A stretch of DNA of 64,000 nt. Origin: Cerrena zonata (taxonomy: Eukaryota > Basidiomycota > Agaricomycetes > Polyporales > Cerrenaceae). Positions 10,143-22,318 of this stretch are shown piece by piece. The stretch is taken from NCBI GenBank assembly GCA_038087015.1, contig JASBNA010000031.1, positions 186,001-250,000 of the forward strand. Reading direction: 5' to 3'. Numbering within the stretch: the stretch's first letter is position 1; every line of letters starts with the position of its first letter. The notes beneath the pieces were generated by a model, which saw only the letters and a list, made by a program, of their open reading frames with translations, had not been told where the DNA came from and made no database searches. The position numbers and the translations under genes are program-made.

Positions 10143-12707
10143 ATGGCGGTGACACCAGTAGATCATGATTCTATCAAGAAGGGGTCTATTGACGATGTCC
10201 ACTCCATCTCTTCTGGCCGCATCGAGGATCATCCTAAAGGTGACCTCGTAGACGAAGAAGCTCCGGCATTCAGGCTCTCTACTTGGCTCTTCAATCGCAA
10301 AGCGTACAAACTACACGACGACGACCATATTGCTACACGACGCTCTGTTTATGACGACCCTGATCTTGCGCAGTTCTATTTGCCTAAGAAGGAATACGAG
10401 AATATCCATAGATTTGATCCCAACGCACGTTGGACGTACAAGGAGGAGCAGGTACATTCAGCCTGTTTTTATTCTAGCTCGATTTCTAACGACATCTCTT
10501 CCCCTTTCAGAGCATTATACGCAAGATTGACTGGAAAGTCATGTTATGGGCTGCAATCAGCTTCTCAGCACTCAATCTCGATCGGGGGAATCTTAGTCAA
10601 GCAAACACCGACAACTTTCTGAAAGATTTACAGATGTCTACTGACGGTAACATGTCTTCTTCGCCTCTCATAGGCCCCTGCTAATATCATGTATCGTCTT
10701 AGATTTTAACTGGGGAAATAGTATTTTCCGTCTATCATTCCTCCTTGCGGAGTTGCCATCACAGCTGGTTTCGAAGAGAGTGAGTTGAAACTACTAGGTT
10801 GTGCGATATTTTGAACTAACCATCGTACAGCTCGGACCTGATCGTTGGATCCCAATGCAGATGTGCATGTGGTCTATCGTCACTCTAGCTCAATTCTGGT
10901 TGACCGGAAGAACTTCTTTCTTTATTTGTCGTGCATTCCTAGGGTATGTCGACAGTATCTTCTATCGTCCCACCACCGTCTAATTCTGTATTAGGTTTAT
11001 TCAGGGCGGGTATGTCAACTACCTTCGACATGGAACATTTGCAGATACTAATCGTAAAAAAGCTTCATTCCCGATTTAATCCTCTACTTGTCTTGTAAGT
11101 CAATCCCGTTGCTCTTACTTCCACAAATTTCTGAACCTTTATCAATCAGATTTCTACACCAAGAATGAACTCCCGCTTCGTCTTGCCTTATTCTGGATGT
11201 CGTCAAATGTGTGTAGTATTGCTGCCAGCTTCATTGCGTTCGGAGTTTTGCGAATGAGAGGCGTGATGGGTCGTGCTGGCTGGAGGTACGCATTTTTTTG
11301 AATGTTGTAAATCGCAAAACTAATTATAGAACGTGTGAAAGATGGCTATTCCTTGTAGAGTAGGTGTTTGCTTTTACTTCACTGCGCTTCACGCACTAAG
11401 ATCGCTTGTATCGTAGGGGCTTGATTACCTTGATCATCGGACTGGCGACTTTCTTCCGTATGCCTCCTTCTCCTACACAGACAAAGGCTTGGTTCCGACC
11501 CAAAGGGTGGTTCAATGAGCGTGAAGAGACGATTATAGTCAATCGTATTCTCCGTGATGACCCCACTAAGGCAAGCGGTTACTTCCTTGTTGTCGACTAT
11601 TTGATTTCCTAATACTTCTATTTCAGGGAGACATGCATAATCGCGAAGGTCTGACACTGAAACGACTCTGGACTGCAGTGTGCGACTATGACCTCTGGCC
11701 ATTGTATATTCTGTATGTACTCTTTCTGGTTGTCTTCAAGGGTAGTTGTCTAACTGTGTTTTGTACATTAGAGGGTTGACCTTCGGTATCCCTATTTCAC
11801 CTCCTGGTACCTACCTTACACTATCTCTGCGTAATATTGGGTAAGTCAAGGTATTCCGGTCCATATTAACATACTGATCTAAATCATACTCTCTGCGTAG
11901 GTTCAACACCTTCCAAACGAATTTGTTGACGATTCCTTCTACGGTTGCTGGGATGGTATCTATGTTTGGTATCACTTTGATATCAGAAGTAGTCAACGAT
12001 CGAGCATTTGTGTCCATGGCTGAAGACCTATGGACTCTGCCGTTCCTTATTGCGATTTACTTGCTGCCTGAGAAGCCAAATCAATGGATATACTACGTAA
12101 GAAGCTTCCATACTACTCCCCTAAGATAATCGCTAATGTCCATGCTGGTGAAGGGTCTTGCGTCTGGGCTGTTGTCATATCCGTTAGTACTAGCTCGCAT
12201 CATATTCGGTGAACCTATCATTAATATTGTCTTCCTAGATATACGCATCCTATACAGGTCGGATGGTGCTCCAGGAACTCTGGTGCTGTTGCCAGCAGAA
12301 CAGTGAATGCTTCACTGTACAACATGTTCGTCCAAGCATCCAGTGTCATTGCGTCTCAAATTTATCGGGCAGAAGACGCACCTCGATGTATGATCTAGTC
12401 GTCTGTGAACTATACTCTTTTTCTAACATATTCTCTTACCCATGTCTAGACCGTCGAGGGAATCGTATTCTTATCACGATTTGCTGCATTAATCTACTCG
12501 TATTGTATCCTGGGACCAAACTCTACTATCTGTGGAGAAACAAACAGCGAGACAAAGTTTGGAATTCAATGACTCTCGAGGTTGGACTATATAACTGCTC
12601 AATTCTTACAAATTTCTTACTCTCTTCAAATCCAGGAACGCAAACATTACTTGAAGACAACAACGGATATAGGAAATCGTCGACTGGATTTCCGATTTGC
12701 GCATTAG
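10143..12707 (+). CDS. MFS transporter, anion:cation symporter (allantoate permease-like) family, 573 aa
   Basis: Plasma-membrane transporter of the Dal5-like anion:cation symporter branch of the major facilitator superfamily, whose members carry allantoate, nicotinate and other organic anions with protons. Sixteen exons: 10143-10451, 10511-10646, 10703-10779, 10831-10943, 10995-11009, 11063-11094, 11150-11285, 11342-11359, 11417-11570, 11627-11712, 11772-11840, 11901-12096, 12154-12182, 12239-12387, 12450-12580, 12636-12707. All junction phases agree. Recognisable segments are a long hydrophilic N-terminus, LNLDRGNLSQAN at the end of the first helix, LGPDRWIPMQ, FIPDLILYLS, FRMPPSPTQTKAWF in the central loop, THPIQVGWCSRNSGA and the C-terminus LDFRFAH. 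Exons 5 and 8 are only 15 and 18 nt. Intron 9 has a GC donor (AAG|GCAAGC). No frameshift or stop was found. There is no counterpart on the right arm. The substrate is not known. Confidence 0.88.
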
Positions 12708-14121
12708 TTTCTCGTATATTATTTTATCATGCATGTATTGTTTAAATAATGATGTCTGGCGAATACGCCTTATATCTACCAGATCCCATCCTAACGATAT
12801 TGATATTGAATACCTGTACATTCAATTTGAGTTGGTGAGGTATTACGCAGCGGGGACTCATTTCTTGATTCCCGCTATGTCAGAGATCCAACAACAGTTG
12901 CCTTTTTTGTTCCTCGTCCGATGTGGCTGTGTACGCTGTCCAACACCCTCGGGGCCTCCGACGAGGCCCATATCAGAGCAACTTTCGCAATCGCCTCACT
13001 ATCCAATCTTTCATACTGATGGGCCGTCATTTGACTCTGCGTTTACAAAGGAACATTATCAAATAACTACTCAAAATCATAATTATCAAACGGAGTGACC
13101 GACGATCGTGTATCGAACTTCATTTTCTGCCATGATTTTGACGATCTACTCCTCCTACTCATACGTCTGATTTCATATGGACAAGATACACCCAAACCTC
13201 CGGAGGCGTCATCATAAAACATGTAGCATTGTCACCCCGACGTCTGTCAGAGAGACCCAAATACAGCGCACGTCCACCTACCGGTGGGTTAGGGTTCTCC
13301 TTATGGCGTGGCCTCTAGCATTGCAATCCCTACATCTGTAATGGGTTCATGGACCGACAACGTAACGAAGCGGACAGCCAGAAGCGATGATTCTGTTCGA
13401 AGGGAAGACTATACACGGTTAAGTGCGAAGTCAGAGGTTCGTCTGTATTTGAGACTTATATGAATGAGGTTGGTATTGATACTCCTCAGGCTGTGGTCTT
13501 TTTAAGATCCACAATTCGATGTAATTTCATCCCGTCTGTATCTGGATTCCGGTATCAGCCACAGAATGTAATTGGATGTGGCCCGAGATCGGGCTTTACC
13601 ACTGAGCAAGACTTCAAGTACTGTGCGTTCAGGATGAAACCCACCCAGCCTATGCGGCGAAATGGGTGATATCCCCCAGATAATCATGAGTGGTATCATT
13701 ACGTATCAGCTGTGGTCGTACACCTGAGGTGCGGTAACTTTATATCTCTGATCGTTCTGTCACTCATAAGTCAAAGTCGCTCTCCATTCTAAGCCTTGAT
13801 GACGGGAATAGCTAGTGATAGGTGACGCACTGTCTGGTTGTGAAACCATACAAAACCCAATTTTCCTCACTCGTCACTTAAACCAGATTAGAGGTTCATC
13901 CAGGTCACTTCACGATACTCGATGTACTGAGGTATTGCCCTCTCCGACAGGTCATATCTGATTGAAGTGGTACATACGTGGCGAATCCTCAAACTACAGA
14001 TGTTTGTTTTCAGCCTTGTTCCCTTGCCGTCGCTGCGTTTCTGTTTTGGCCAGTTTTGCATTCTTGCAAAATCTGATCTGAACCGCCATTGCTTGTGGTT
14101 ACGAACTCACGACACAAGTAA
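12708..14121. other. Intergenic, no supported gene
   Basis: No frame with recognisable motifs on either strand. Small fragments of open frame (for example 12697-13098) overlap the end of the transporter gene in another frame. Confidence 0.45.
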
Positions 14122-14128
14122 TATATAA
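14122..14128 (+). promoter_or_regulatory. TATA box of family 1 gene at 14220
   Basis: TATATAA 98 bp upstream of the start codon, in the position shared by most members of the family. Confidence 0.5.
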
Positions 14129-14219
14129 TGGGTACGAAAATTCTAGTCGATTTCATTCCACAAACCACTTCCAGCAACCTTCTACGTACCAAATTCTCAA
14201 CCTCTAGTTTTGTTTCACT

Positions 14220-15081
14220 ATGACTACCCTTTTCCAAACCGTACAAAGCGTTGTCATTCAGCTCAATATCGCATTGCAAGGCATTCAAGGCCGCGCTTCT
14301 CAGAATAATCTTCCACCTGCTGATCCTATAGCTTCCTGTCACGGCGTATGTTCTCTACCTCGACTATTCTCTAGCTTTCACTGCTGAAAATATCATAGAA
14401 CTATCAAAATCTGATCAGGACACTTCGTGGTAGTGTCAGGAAAGCCGCTGACACCGCTGACTGTATGTTTATCCTATATCCCATACGTACAGCATCTCTC
14501 ATTCTACGAGCACGTAGTTCTCATCAACAACGTCTTCAGAGACCTACTGAGCAACGGCTCTGCTGAACAAAAGAGAGCCGCTATTGATCGTTTTGTCCAA
14601 GTGAGAAATGAAACGAATCTCATCACATCTCCAGTCTGACGAATTTGAACCCGCGTAGTCTTTGGGCTCCAAGGCCACATCCAGTAGGAACCTAAAGCAT
14701 GAGATAGAGCGACTCCGCAACAATCTGCTTACAGGGGCGGCGACCTTGCACCAGCTCAGTGCTAATCCAGCCGCGATCTCAAACCAATTTATCACGATCA
14801 TTGACGGCATTCAGTCCATTGATAGGTTCTATCAGAAGGTATGTATTGTAATACCTTGCCATTGTAGGGAATACCACTTAATATATAAATTTAGGTTGGA
14901 GACATTTGCACTCAAGTACGGGGCCAGGTCGACCAGGTTGCTGTAAGTACCATCAACCGCCTTATGTTTGTATTGTACGACTTACGATCTGTTTTAGACT
15001 ATGACTGCAACTATTCGTGTAGAGACCAGGTGGCTTGCTGCTGTGTCTCAGGACTTCAAGGCCTTTAATCCCGTGTTCTGA
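14220..15081 (+). CDS. Family 1 protein, copy A (194 aa, unknown function)
   Basis: Unrecognised helical protein. Exons: 14220-14345, 14399-14462, 14518-14600, 14659-14838, 14895-14942, 14998-15081; introns GT-AG with phases 0,1,0,0,0. Exon 1 begins MTTLFQTVQSVVIQL; exon 3 carries FLINNVFRDLLSN and RAAIDRFVQ; exon 4 (60 residues) carries NLKHEIERLRNNL and AISNQFITIIDGIQSIDRFY; exon 6 ends with TRWLAAVSQDFKAFNPVF. The closest relative is the minus-strand gene at 52326, which shares exon lengths from exon 3 on and the same exon 4 motifs. No signal peptide, transmembrane segment or conserved cysteine pattern is visible. The start was chosen because it gives an exon 1 matching the paralog start (MTNPLFKVTQDVVEQL). 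Confidence 0.85.
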
Positions 15082-15949
15082 TCGACACGTCGACTTATAT
15101 TTCAGCCATGGGTTTCCTACTATTTCCATTGTTGACATAGACGACTGAGTTAGTACGCTCTATACATTCAAGCTTTCTGAATATATGTATATGCTTGTAA
15201 TATTTAGTGAATAATATCATTTTCACTGTTTTGCGGAGCGATTCGAAGTTTGAAGTCAACCTGTGCGTTGAATGAGATGTAATATTTGGTACTGAAATGA
15301 AATGATAACTATAATTAAATCAGATTTCACTCCCTCTTATTTACTAGAGAGCTAGTACTGTACGATATGTTATTTTAGGTAAGGACCGATAAATTATAAT
15401 AAGTTAACTATACCACGAAACTCGGACTGGGCCGACGGAGGTGACACTCACAACCTCGATCGACTAATATGATTCTACCAGTGATATTGAGCGACTATCA
15501 CCACATCCTACAACCTGACTCTGACTGTCGCTCTTGGTTGAAAATGAAATGGAGCATATTGGAATCTTGCGGTCATAGTTGCGATAAGATTGGATGAGGA
15601 CGCATCAATACTGGGCGTCAACCCTTGTTCTATTACTAAAGGCAGTAGCTCACACCATTTTCAACATCCCACCCTTTTCAAACACCTCGGAATGTTTGAA
15701 CCTCGAAGTCATATCTGAACGAAACAGCTTCAACGTCAGACATCTATTCGCCATTATAATTCAATTATATCCGTTATGCCACAATACTAGAAGCATTTGC
15801 TTCAAGAGTGATCGACGATCAGCCTTGTGGGCAGAGATTACGCTATGCCGCACCGTGATTCATGTTCAACTTCATCCTTTGGCTCGACCATGTTCTGATG
15901 ATCATTGTATGTAGTAAAGGGAATTTGATCTAGAAATAAGGTGTGTAAC
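15082..15949. other. Intergenic, no supported gene
   Basis: AT-rich DNA with no recognisable gene. From about 15.9 kb rightward the sequence becomes alignable, inverted, with 48.2 kb and below. Confidence 0.45.
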
Positions 15950-17040
15950 TAACATCGCCATACAGTACTCAACGTTCCTCATTCTCACACATTGACAGCG
16001 ATCATGGGAATGTAGCTCTTGTGACAGAATTCTTGCTTCCGAATTGTCTCATGTACGATCTGATATGTTGAGTTATGTTTGAGCTTCTTGCTCCTCGTCC
16101 TCTCGAAGTGTCAATGATCCCGAAACTGCTCTTGTCCGCGACATAAATCCCGCTGGCGCATATGTCATCCAATACGTAACAACCTCACCGCCAACCTTGC
16201 ATACTCGTCCGTACGTGCCTGGTGGCGAACAAGTTGTTTTGTGTTGTCGGAAGTGGCGGCATGATTTCAACGGAGCCCAACGAAACGGCCAACGATTTGT
16301 TAACTTCCCGACAAGCAAGGATCATATGTACGAAGACCGTTCAATCACTCTCGCGATATTGAACCTACTCAACCGTTCCTCATTGTACTCTAGTAAAGCT
16401 ACTTTTTGTTCCGTTGTGTGTCGGATTTAGGGTTTCACGGACGTCTCATCCGATGTCAGATGTGGCGATTTGCATAGGCAGCCACAAAGGTCAGTGCCAT
16501 GTTTCGACTACGCTCCCAGCCTTCTTGTGACACGATGAGGGCTGACATGCCATTCCTTTGTATATTTGCTTAGGTGTTGGTGGAGAAACACAATGAGAGG
16601 TCTATGTAACATGGGCATGTTCACTATCCAAACACACAAGAGCGGTCCACTACGATCTGCTCAGTTCTACCCGTTCGGATCATCATGAGAGTCGAGATGC
16701 CATTCGCCCAACACAACACACTATCATGTTCGTCTAAATACTCTAACCTCTTGAGCAGGTACTAACATTAGCGGGAAATATAGATTGCTGTGACAATCCC
16801 GAGGTGTTAGCAATTGTGGCTGACATCACGGATACAAGTCGCGATACCAGTATCCATTCTCCCATCTCCGTCCTCACATACTTTCATCTGGATATGGTGT
16901 GGGGGGGAGGGGGTGCTCTTGCAGATGCCGACGGGTCAATCAATGTAGACATTACAATTCACCGTGTTTGTGGCAACGGACTCGCAGATGGCAATGGTTT
17001 GCGAAACATACGCTTTTACCACAGGAACAATACTACTGCG
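15950..17040 (+). pseudogene. Family 2 remnant upstream of copy B (left arm)
   Basis: Conserved by eye, inverted, with 47100-48185 over most of its length. The best-preserved exon-like block is 16101-16430, reading NDPETALVRD, NPAGAYVIQYVTT, RPYVPGG and a downstream KW; the right-arm copy retains DPET, PAGAYVIQYVTT and PGG. A second block near 16497 reads CHVSTT and later GVGGE but is broken by in-frame TGA codons, whereas the right-arm version is open there. A third block near 16960-17040 reads FVATDSQMAMVCETYAF. No complete gene can be built, so I read this as a decayed gene whose 3' end now forms the promoter region of copy B. Minus-strand frames over the same block (16073-16318) are also open, so the coding strand is not certain. 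Confidence 0.35.
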
Positions 17041-17056
17041 CCCACAGTCCCAAGAG

Positions 17057-17063
17057 TATAAAA
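17057..17063 (+). promoter_or_regulatory. TATA box of copy B
   Basis: TATAAAA 84 bp before the start codon, in the context GAGTATAAAACCAGAATGAA. Copy F has the same box, spacing and following CCAGAATGAAGGTAG. Confidence 0.7.
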
Positions 17064-17140
17064 CCAGAATGAAGGTAGGTATGTCTCTCAGAAACCTCTC
17101 AGAAGAACTTTAGAATTCACTCGACTTCCACTTTATCGCA

Positions 17141-17966
17141 ATGTCTACTCCTCCCCGCTTCCAAGTCATCCAGCAAACTGCGACCAGCCTCAGTAGCACA
17201 CTACGTGGTCTGCAAGCACGCGCAAGTCCATACGGTGGTCCTGTTGCTACCTACTACGCTGTATGTAATACCTCGAGCCCGTCTGAAGCTCTCTACTCAC
17301 CGACATCCTCAGGCTTACTGCGATTTGATGACCAAATTACACGACATCGTGTTGCCGAGTGCATGCGAAACTTCAAACTGTGAGTATGTATTCTGCCACA
17401 TCTGATCCCTGTAACTAAAATCTATAGTCCTTGTATCCAATATATTCGGGGAGCTGCTCAGACAAGGTGCTACTTCCACCGAGAAGAAGGACGCGATCGA
17501 TCGATTCCGCAACGTACATACATTCTATATTTCTTCAAACATCTTCTTACCCCCTTCGTATAGAACCTAAGCAGAAAGATCTCTCCCGTCCGCAACTTGC
17601 AGCAAGAGATGGAGCAACTTTGCAACGGCTTGAATCACGGTGCATTGCAGTCGTTCCAAGGCAACCCAAATGCGATCGCCAATCAATTTGAGACTATAAT
17701 CGGTGCAATCCGATCTATCAACATGTTCTACGACAGGGTAATTCTTATCCTCTTCCTCGTCTTGCGTTTTGTTTATCCGGCTCTAGATTCAATTATTCTG
17801 TTCTCAGTTCAGAGCCAAGATCGACCAGGGTGCTGTAAGTCCATCATATATAATATTCTGATGACAGCTCACTCTTCTATAGAGTATTACAGCCGAGATC
17901 CAGCAGGAAACTCGATGGCTTGCGGCTGTTGCCGCCGATTACAGGATGTTCAACCCCACCTTGTAA
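17141..17966 (+). CDS. Family 1 protein, copy B (185 aa, unknown function)
   Basis: Best-preserved reference member of the family. Exons: 17141-17260, 17313-17379, 17428-17513, 17564-17737, 17808-17834, 17883-17966, all with good GT and AG sites and phases 0,1,0,0,0. Exon 1 (40 residues) starts MSTPPRFQVIQQTATSL; 35 of its 40 residues equal those of copy F at 46982. Exon 3 reads FLVSNIFGELLRQG then DAIDRFRN; exon 4 carries NLQQEMEQL and AIANQFETIIGAIRSINMF; exon 5 has only nine residues; exon 6 carries ETRWLAAVAADYRMF. No signal peptide or membrane segment. The repeated heptad-like spacing of hydrophobic residues suggests helices. Function unknown. Confidence 0.88.
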
Positions 17967-18211
17967 ACGATGGTGTCACTAGGATTTTTTCCAACGCACG
18001 TTTCTCTGGAAAATGCCCCTTTTTCGAACAACATTCATTCTAATCAGCGTATAAATCCTAGAGTAGTGATAATAGAATGAACATATAGTCCCCATGCTAA
18101 ATATTTAGAAATCGGCAAGTAGCACGGTGCATTGTTGTAAGGATTGAGGGTTGACTGAGATTCTTTGATGGCACGTGCGTCACAAAGTGTACTAAGGGTG
18201 AATTTCCATAG

Positions 18212-18672
18212 CCTGATCCAGAGAGACCTTCACTGGTTGGAACGAAGATGCGCAGTGTTGGGAGCCTGCGGCAGAGGGTAGAAAAGGTCCAAGCAACTTT
18301 GAATGGCTCCAAGTAGCATTACAGCAGCTGAAGATCGATACAACCATGATACACGACAGATTTGAAATGATTATCGAGGGAATCCGCTCCATTCATGGTT
18401 TCTATGAGCTAGTTATCCGCGTTTTATCCTCAGGAACTTTCTAGAAGAAACTCCATCCACCGGTCCAAGGTCTGTCAGATGCTAGAAACGTTCAGAGGTC
18501 AACTAAATCATAGATATGTGAGCATCAAGCCTTTTTTAGTCTTGATATTCAGTTCTGATGGAAATCATCGATATAGGTGTAGACTGAAGAGATACAATCA
18601 GAGACAGGGTGGCTAGCGGTCCTATCGGCAGATTTAAAGGCATTCGCGTCCCCTTATCATGCTGGTGTGTGA
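18212..18672 (+). pseudogene. Family 1 pseudogene, copy C
   Basis: Exons 4-6 of a family 1 gene, closest to copy G (44101, minus). The exon 4 block (18212-18410) starts PDPERPSLVGTKM and has a one-base deletion near 18311 (copy G has TCCCAAGTAG, here TCCAAGTAG), which creates a stop. Exon 5 (18470-18517) is intact and reads VCQMLETFRGQLNHRY. Exon 6 (18577-18672) has an in-frame TAG as its second codon, then the signature WLAVLSADLKAFASP. Exons 1-3 are absent from the preceding 250 bp. The copy is therefore 5'-truncated and carries two further lesions. Confidence 0.82.
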
Positions 18673-19960
18673 TTCCTTACGAGTACAGCCAGGGAGGGCC
18701 AGCATGCATAAAATAACGCTCGAGGAAGAGGAGGACTGGACAGGTTATGAATCGCAAACGCTGTTAAACAGAATATGCCAGTCTCAGTTGGTGTGTGCGT
18801 CATCTTACAGCATGTCATGTATGTTATATATGCTTAGGATTTATGTAAACCATGTGTAGGTACGGCCATACTTATGCCTATGATTCTCCCTGCTGGATAG
18901 GAAAAGGTCATTTACGGTGTTCATTTTCTTTGAACCTCATTCAGGTCAAACAACACACCTTTCAGATTCTGCGAGCTTAATGCAATGTAGTCCCTTCGCA
19001 AGATAACCCTCAGATAGGTGTAGATTATACCTTACCGAGCCCGGCCTGAAGATATGTAAGAATTGCCTTCATCCTTTTGTGAGTCCTTGTTATTTATGTG
19101 AGGTCGATCGACAGCTTCAGAGCTGATACCGACAAAACTTAGATATTGGGGCACCGCGCTCTCGATCCTTTGGAACGTCTCTGATTAACTTAAAAGGCAT
19201 CTTCGTCCAATGTGTAAGCTTATACGCCTGCGTTATTCGGGGAAAGTATTTCAGTGACTGGATCAGTAGTCCGGTGACAGCATGCAGGTGACGAGACTGC
19301 GAATATACAATATGCTACACCTCGATATTGTGACCTAGTCGAATCATAGAATCGGTCAAAAAGGTTGAGACGACTGTGGAATGAGTGCATTGGAACACGT
19401 ACGTTACCGACACTATGGTGATGACAAACTGTATAGTGCGCGTTCCTGCTTAAGCTCCTGTGCTACACTATTTGACTCTAGAAGATATATATAATGGAAT
19501 ATACTTATGATGATGTATGTTCATCACTCAGTACCTCTCGACTATCCCCTACGTTTATCATTGATGTTGTCAATCTTCATAGAGGAGATGTAGGACAGGC
19601 GACGTACCGCCTAAAACGATACTATTTGACTCAATATGAGCCTCGCACATTAGATTGAAACTGTTGTTTGGAGTAAGTAAGAGACAGGCTATGGCACAGC
19701 TCTCATATCATGGAGTGAGTTATACACCCATCGACTCGGAAAATTCATTTCACGTGGAGATAAGATAAGCAATTTCCGGATCGGATGAGCGGATCTCAGA
19801 TCCGTATTGTTCAACAGCGGTTTGCTTCCGCTAATACATTGGCATTTTACCAGTGCTTGTCAACATTTGTCTTATTTGTTTTATTGCTCTCTGTTGTACC
19901 TTGCTATCTATCGTGCTATCTTTCTATCTTTATTTCTTTGGATATATATTCTTTTACAAT
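18673..19960. other. Intergenic, no supported gene
   Basis: No frame with recognisable motifs. The pyrimidine-rich stretch at 19850-19950 is the leader of the next gene. Confidence 0.45.
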
Positions 19961-22318
19961 ATGGACAAAGGGGGGATCGACGACCATAGGTCTGTGGCGC
20001 ATAGTTTAAGCAACCTCGAAAAGGAGGTGAGTACTATTTCTACTGGTATCGAGACTCAAGATCATTTTCTTCATTTATTATTGTTTCTTCCGAACGATAA
20101 GCTACTAGAAAGAGAAGAGGGCCCTCAATCACAAATCTCAACCTCAAACTTATACTGATACAACCCTCTTGTACCTATCAGATCGCTCTTTTAAAGTCTC
20201 AAAATGAAGCTTACATTATACGTACTTCATTGATGAACTCAAAGCTACAAGATACACTGGACACATTGGATGCCCTCTCAATATCCGCCGCACATGAGCT
20301 CATTCAAGAGCAAAGAACCAGCGAGATCTTGCGACGAAAGCTCAGCCAATCCATCAGCTATGCCAAAGGGATGGAGAAAGAGAGGGATGAGCTACGGGAA
20401 GCTGTGGAGAAGTTTGTTCAGAAAGGTCAGCCTGGATCTGATGCTTGGCGAAACAGTCTCTAGAGACTTACGCCACGTTTCTCTACAATAGTCGAACAAT
20501 GCGATAGCTTTGCGGCATGGCCTCGTGGCCAGCTCCACCTATCTAAACATCTCGGTAAGTCAAGAATCATCAAGACGCTGTGTTGCATTCTTTCCAACAA
20601 TCGACATATAGAACCCCTTCCCCCCGACAGACTCTCTGATGGGCGCCAGTATTATCAAAGCAAGGATTTGAGACAATCTAGTTTCGTCCTAACTACCCTC
20701 AAGGAGGATCTGAAAATAGAACGACTTCGCGCAGATACTGCCGAACGTGAAGTAGTGCAACTTCAAGCGAAAGTGGCCCGGCGAGAAGCGGAGCTGGAGA
20801 ATTGCATAATACACACAGGACACTCACTGCCACAGCTGAAGACGAATGTTCCGCCCCTGAAAGTCAAACAGGTCGGGCATTTCCCGGAGGCCATGATGAG
20901 AGAAGAAAATATTCCTGCTTCTTCTCTCACAAAGGAAGATATCGAACGATTGTCTGACATTGCCATCTCTCGAAACCGTTCCCTGGAACTCGAAGTTCGA
21001 GCGGTTAACGAGAAAGTGAGTATTCTTCAACATTCATCATTGTATGCCCATAATACAAGATACTGCCACTAACATTACATTTAGTTGGAGCACGTTAGAA
21101 GCGAACAAATCGTCCGAACGAAAAACGGGACCGGTAGAAACACTGTGAGAACGGGGATACGCGACCGAGTACCTCACGCCACTCATGGTGGCAGGCAGCC
21201 TCATAAGTCGCCACATCTCGCTCAACTCAAACCTGACCTATCTCCGCCGTCATATACAAACTCACATCCTCACCAGGCCCAGGTCTCAAGCGGGCCACAC
21301 ACGATGCCAACGTCGGCAAAGCACGAAGTCCCTCCGGTTACAGATATCACCATTCTGACTGTCCAGCATCAGATGGAAGATCAGATACAGCGACTTTCTA
21401 ACGCGATTGACCAACTCGCAACCGAACGACGTTTAGTAAGAGGGTTCCTTGATGAAGTGAGTCTAGATGATTGTTGGGGGAAATGATTATCCTCTGAATA
21501 TGTTCTAACGGTAGCGAGCTCGAGAGATGGCCGAGGAGATGGACGATCCCACCGTTGTGAATCGTCCAGACAGTCCTGGGTGAGTTGTCACGCACTTTTG
21601 CGTTCATACGGCTCAACTTTTTGAACTCAATAGGGACGTTCGCCGTGGACGTTCGGTCTCAGTGAGACCTATTACCGGTCACCACCTCACACTGCCAGAC
21701 TCCCAATCATCAGATCAACCAGGCCCGACAGGTCAGCAAAACGAAGAACGTTTCCTGTGTGTAGAGACGAAGGAAGGTAGGTCTAACATCATTGATCTGC
21801 TTGATGATGATGAAAGGCCACCGCCAACTCCTTTCCCTTTACTGCCTACACCGACAGAAGCCACAGGGAGGACTGTTGTTGATCATGATGATGATGGCAG
21901 TACAGAAAGGTCAATGGAGCTCTCCACGCCTCTTCAATCAACCGTTATTCTTGGAGAGATTCCTTGGGAATCAATGCAAGATAATATTACGGGTGACCAT
22001 GTAGACCCTCAGGCAACTGAGATACTTCACGAGCCCCTGCATGATATGGCTGTCGATCCCAGCTGCGCTCACCGTGAATCAGGCTCATTCGCTGGCGGAC
22101 CTCAAAATTCGTCGGTGGAGGACATAGATGCGGCGGATCGATCACATCGGGAGTACATGGAACGCAGAATTGAGCAATTGGAGGGAGAGTTACGTGCCGC
22201 ACGAGAGGAATTATCGGCAACAGACGAATCCCTGAGACAGCTGAGAGAATTCGTAGAGATTGTTCAGCTCGAAATGATTGATGGAGATCATGAACCCGCG
22301 GATGACATGGTGGACTGA
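19961..22318 (+). CDS. Coiled-coil protein with acidic C-terminus (632 aa)
   Basis: Seven exons: 19961-20026, 20182-20425, 20492-20554, 20612-21015, 21085-21456, 21515-21579, 21634-22318; phases agree throughout. Residues about 25-120 and 130-200 are heptad-rich coiled coil (for example EKERDELREAVEKF and VVQLQAKVARREAELE), followed by a low-complexity, Pro/Ser/His-rich middle, a short helix QMEDQIQRLSNAIDQL, and a long acidic tail with a run of Asp (DLLDDDERPP) that ends in another coiled coil (RIEQLEGELRAAREEL). It resembles a conserved basidiomycete coiled-coil protein related to the Afadin/alpha-actinin-binding type, but that assignment is by impression. Probably a structural or scaffold protein of the cytoskeleton or spindle pole. 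The start ATG was chosen because it opens the frame joined by the first GTGAGT donor. Confidence 0.75.
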
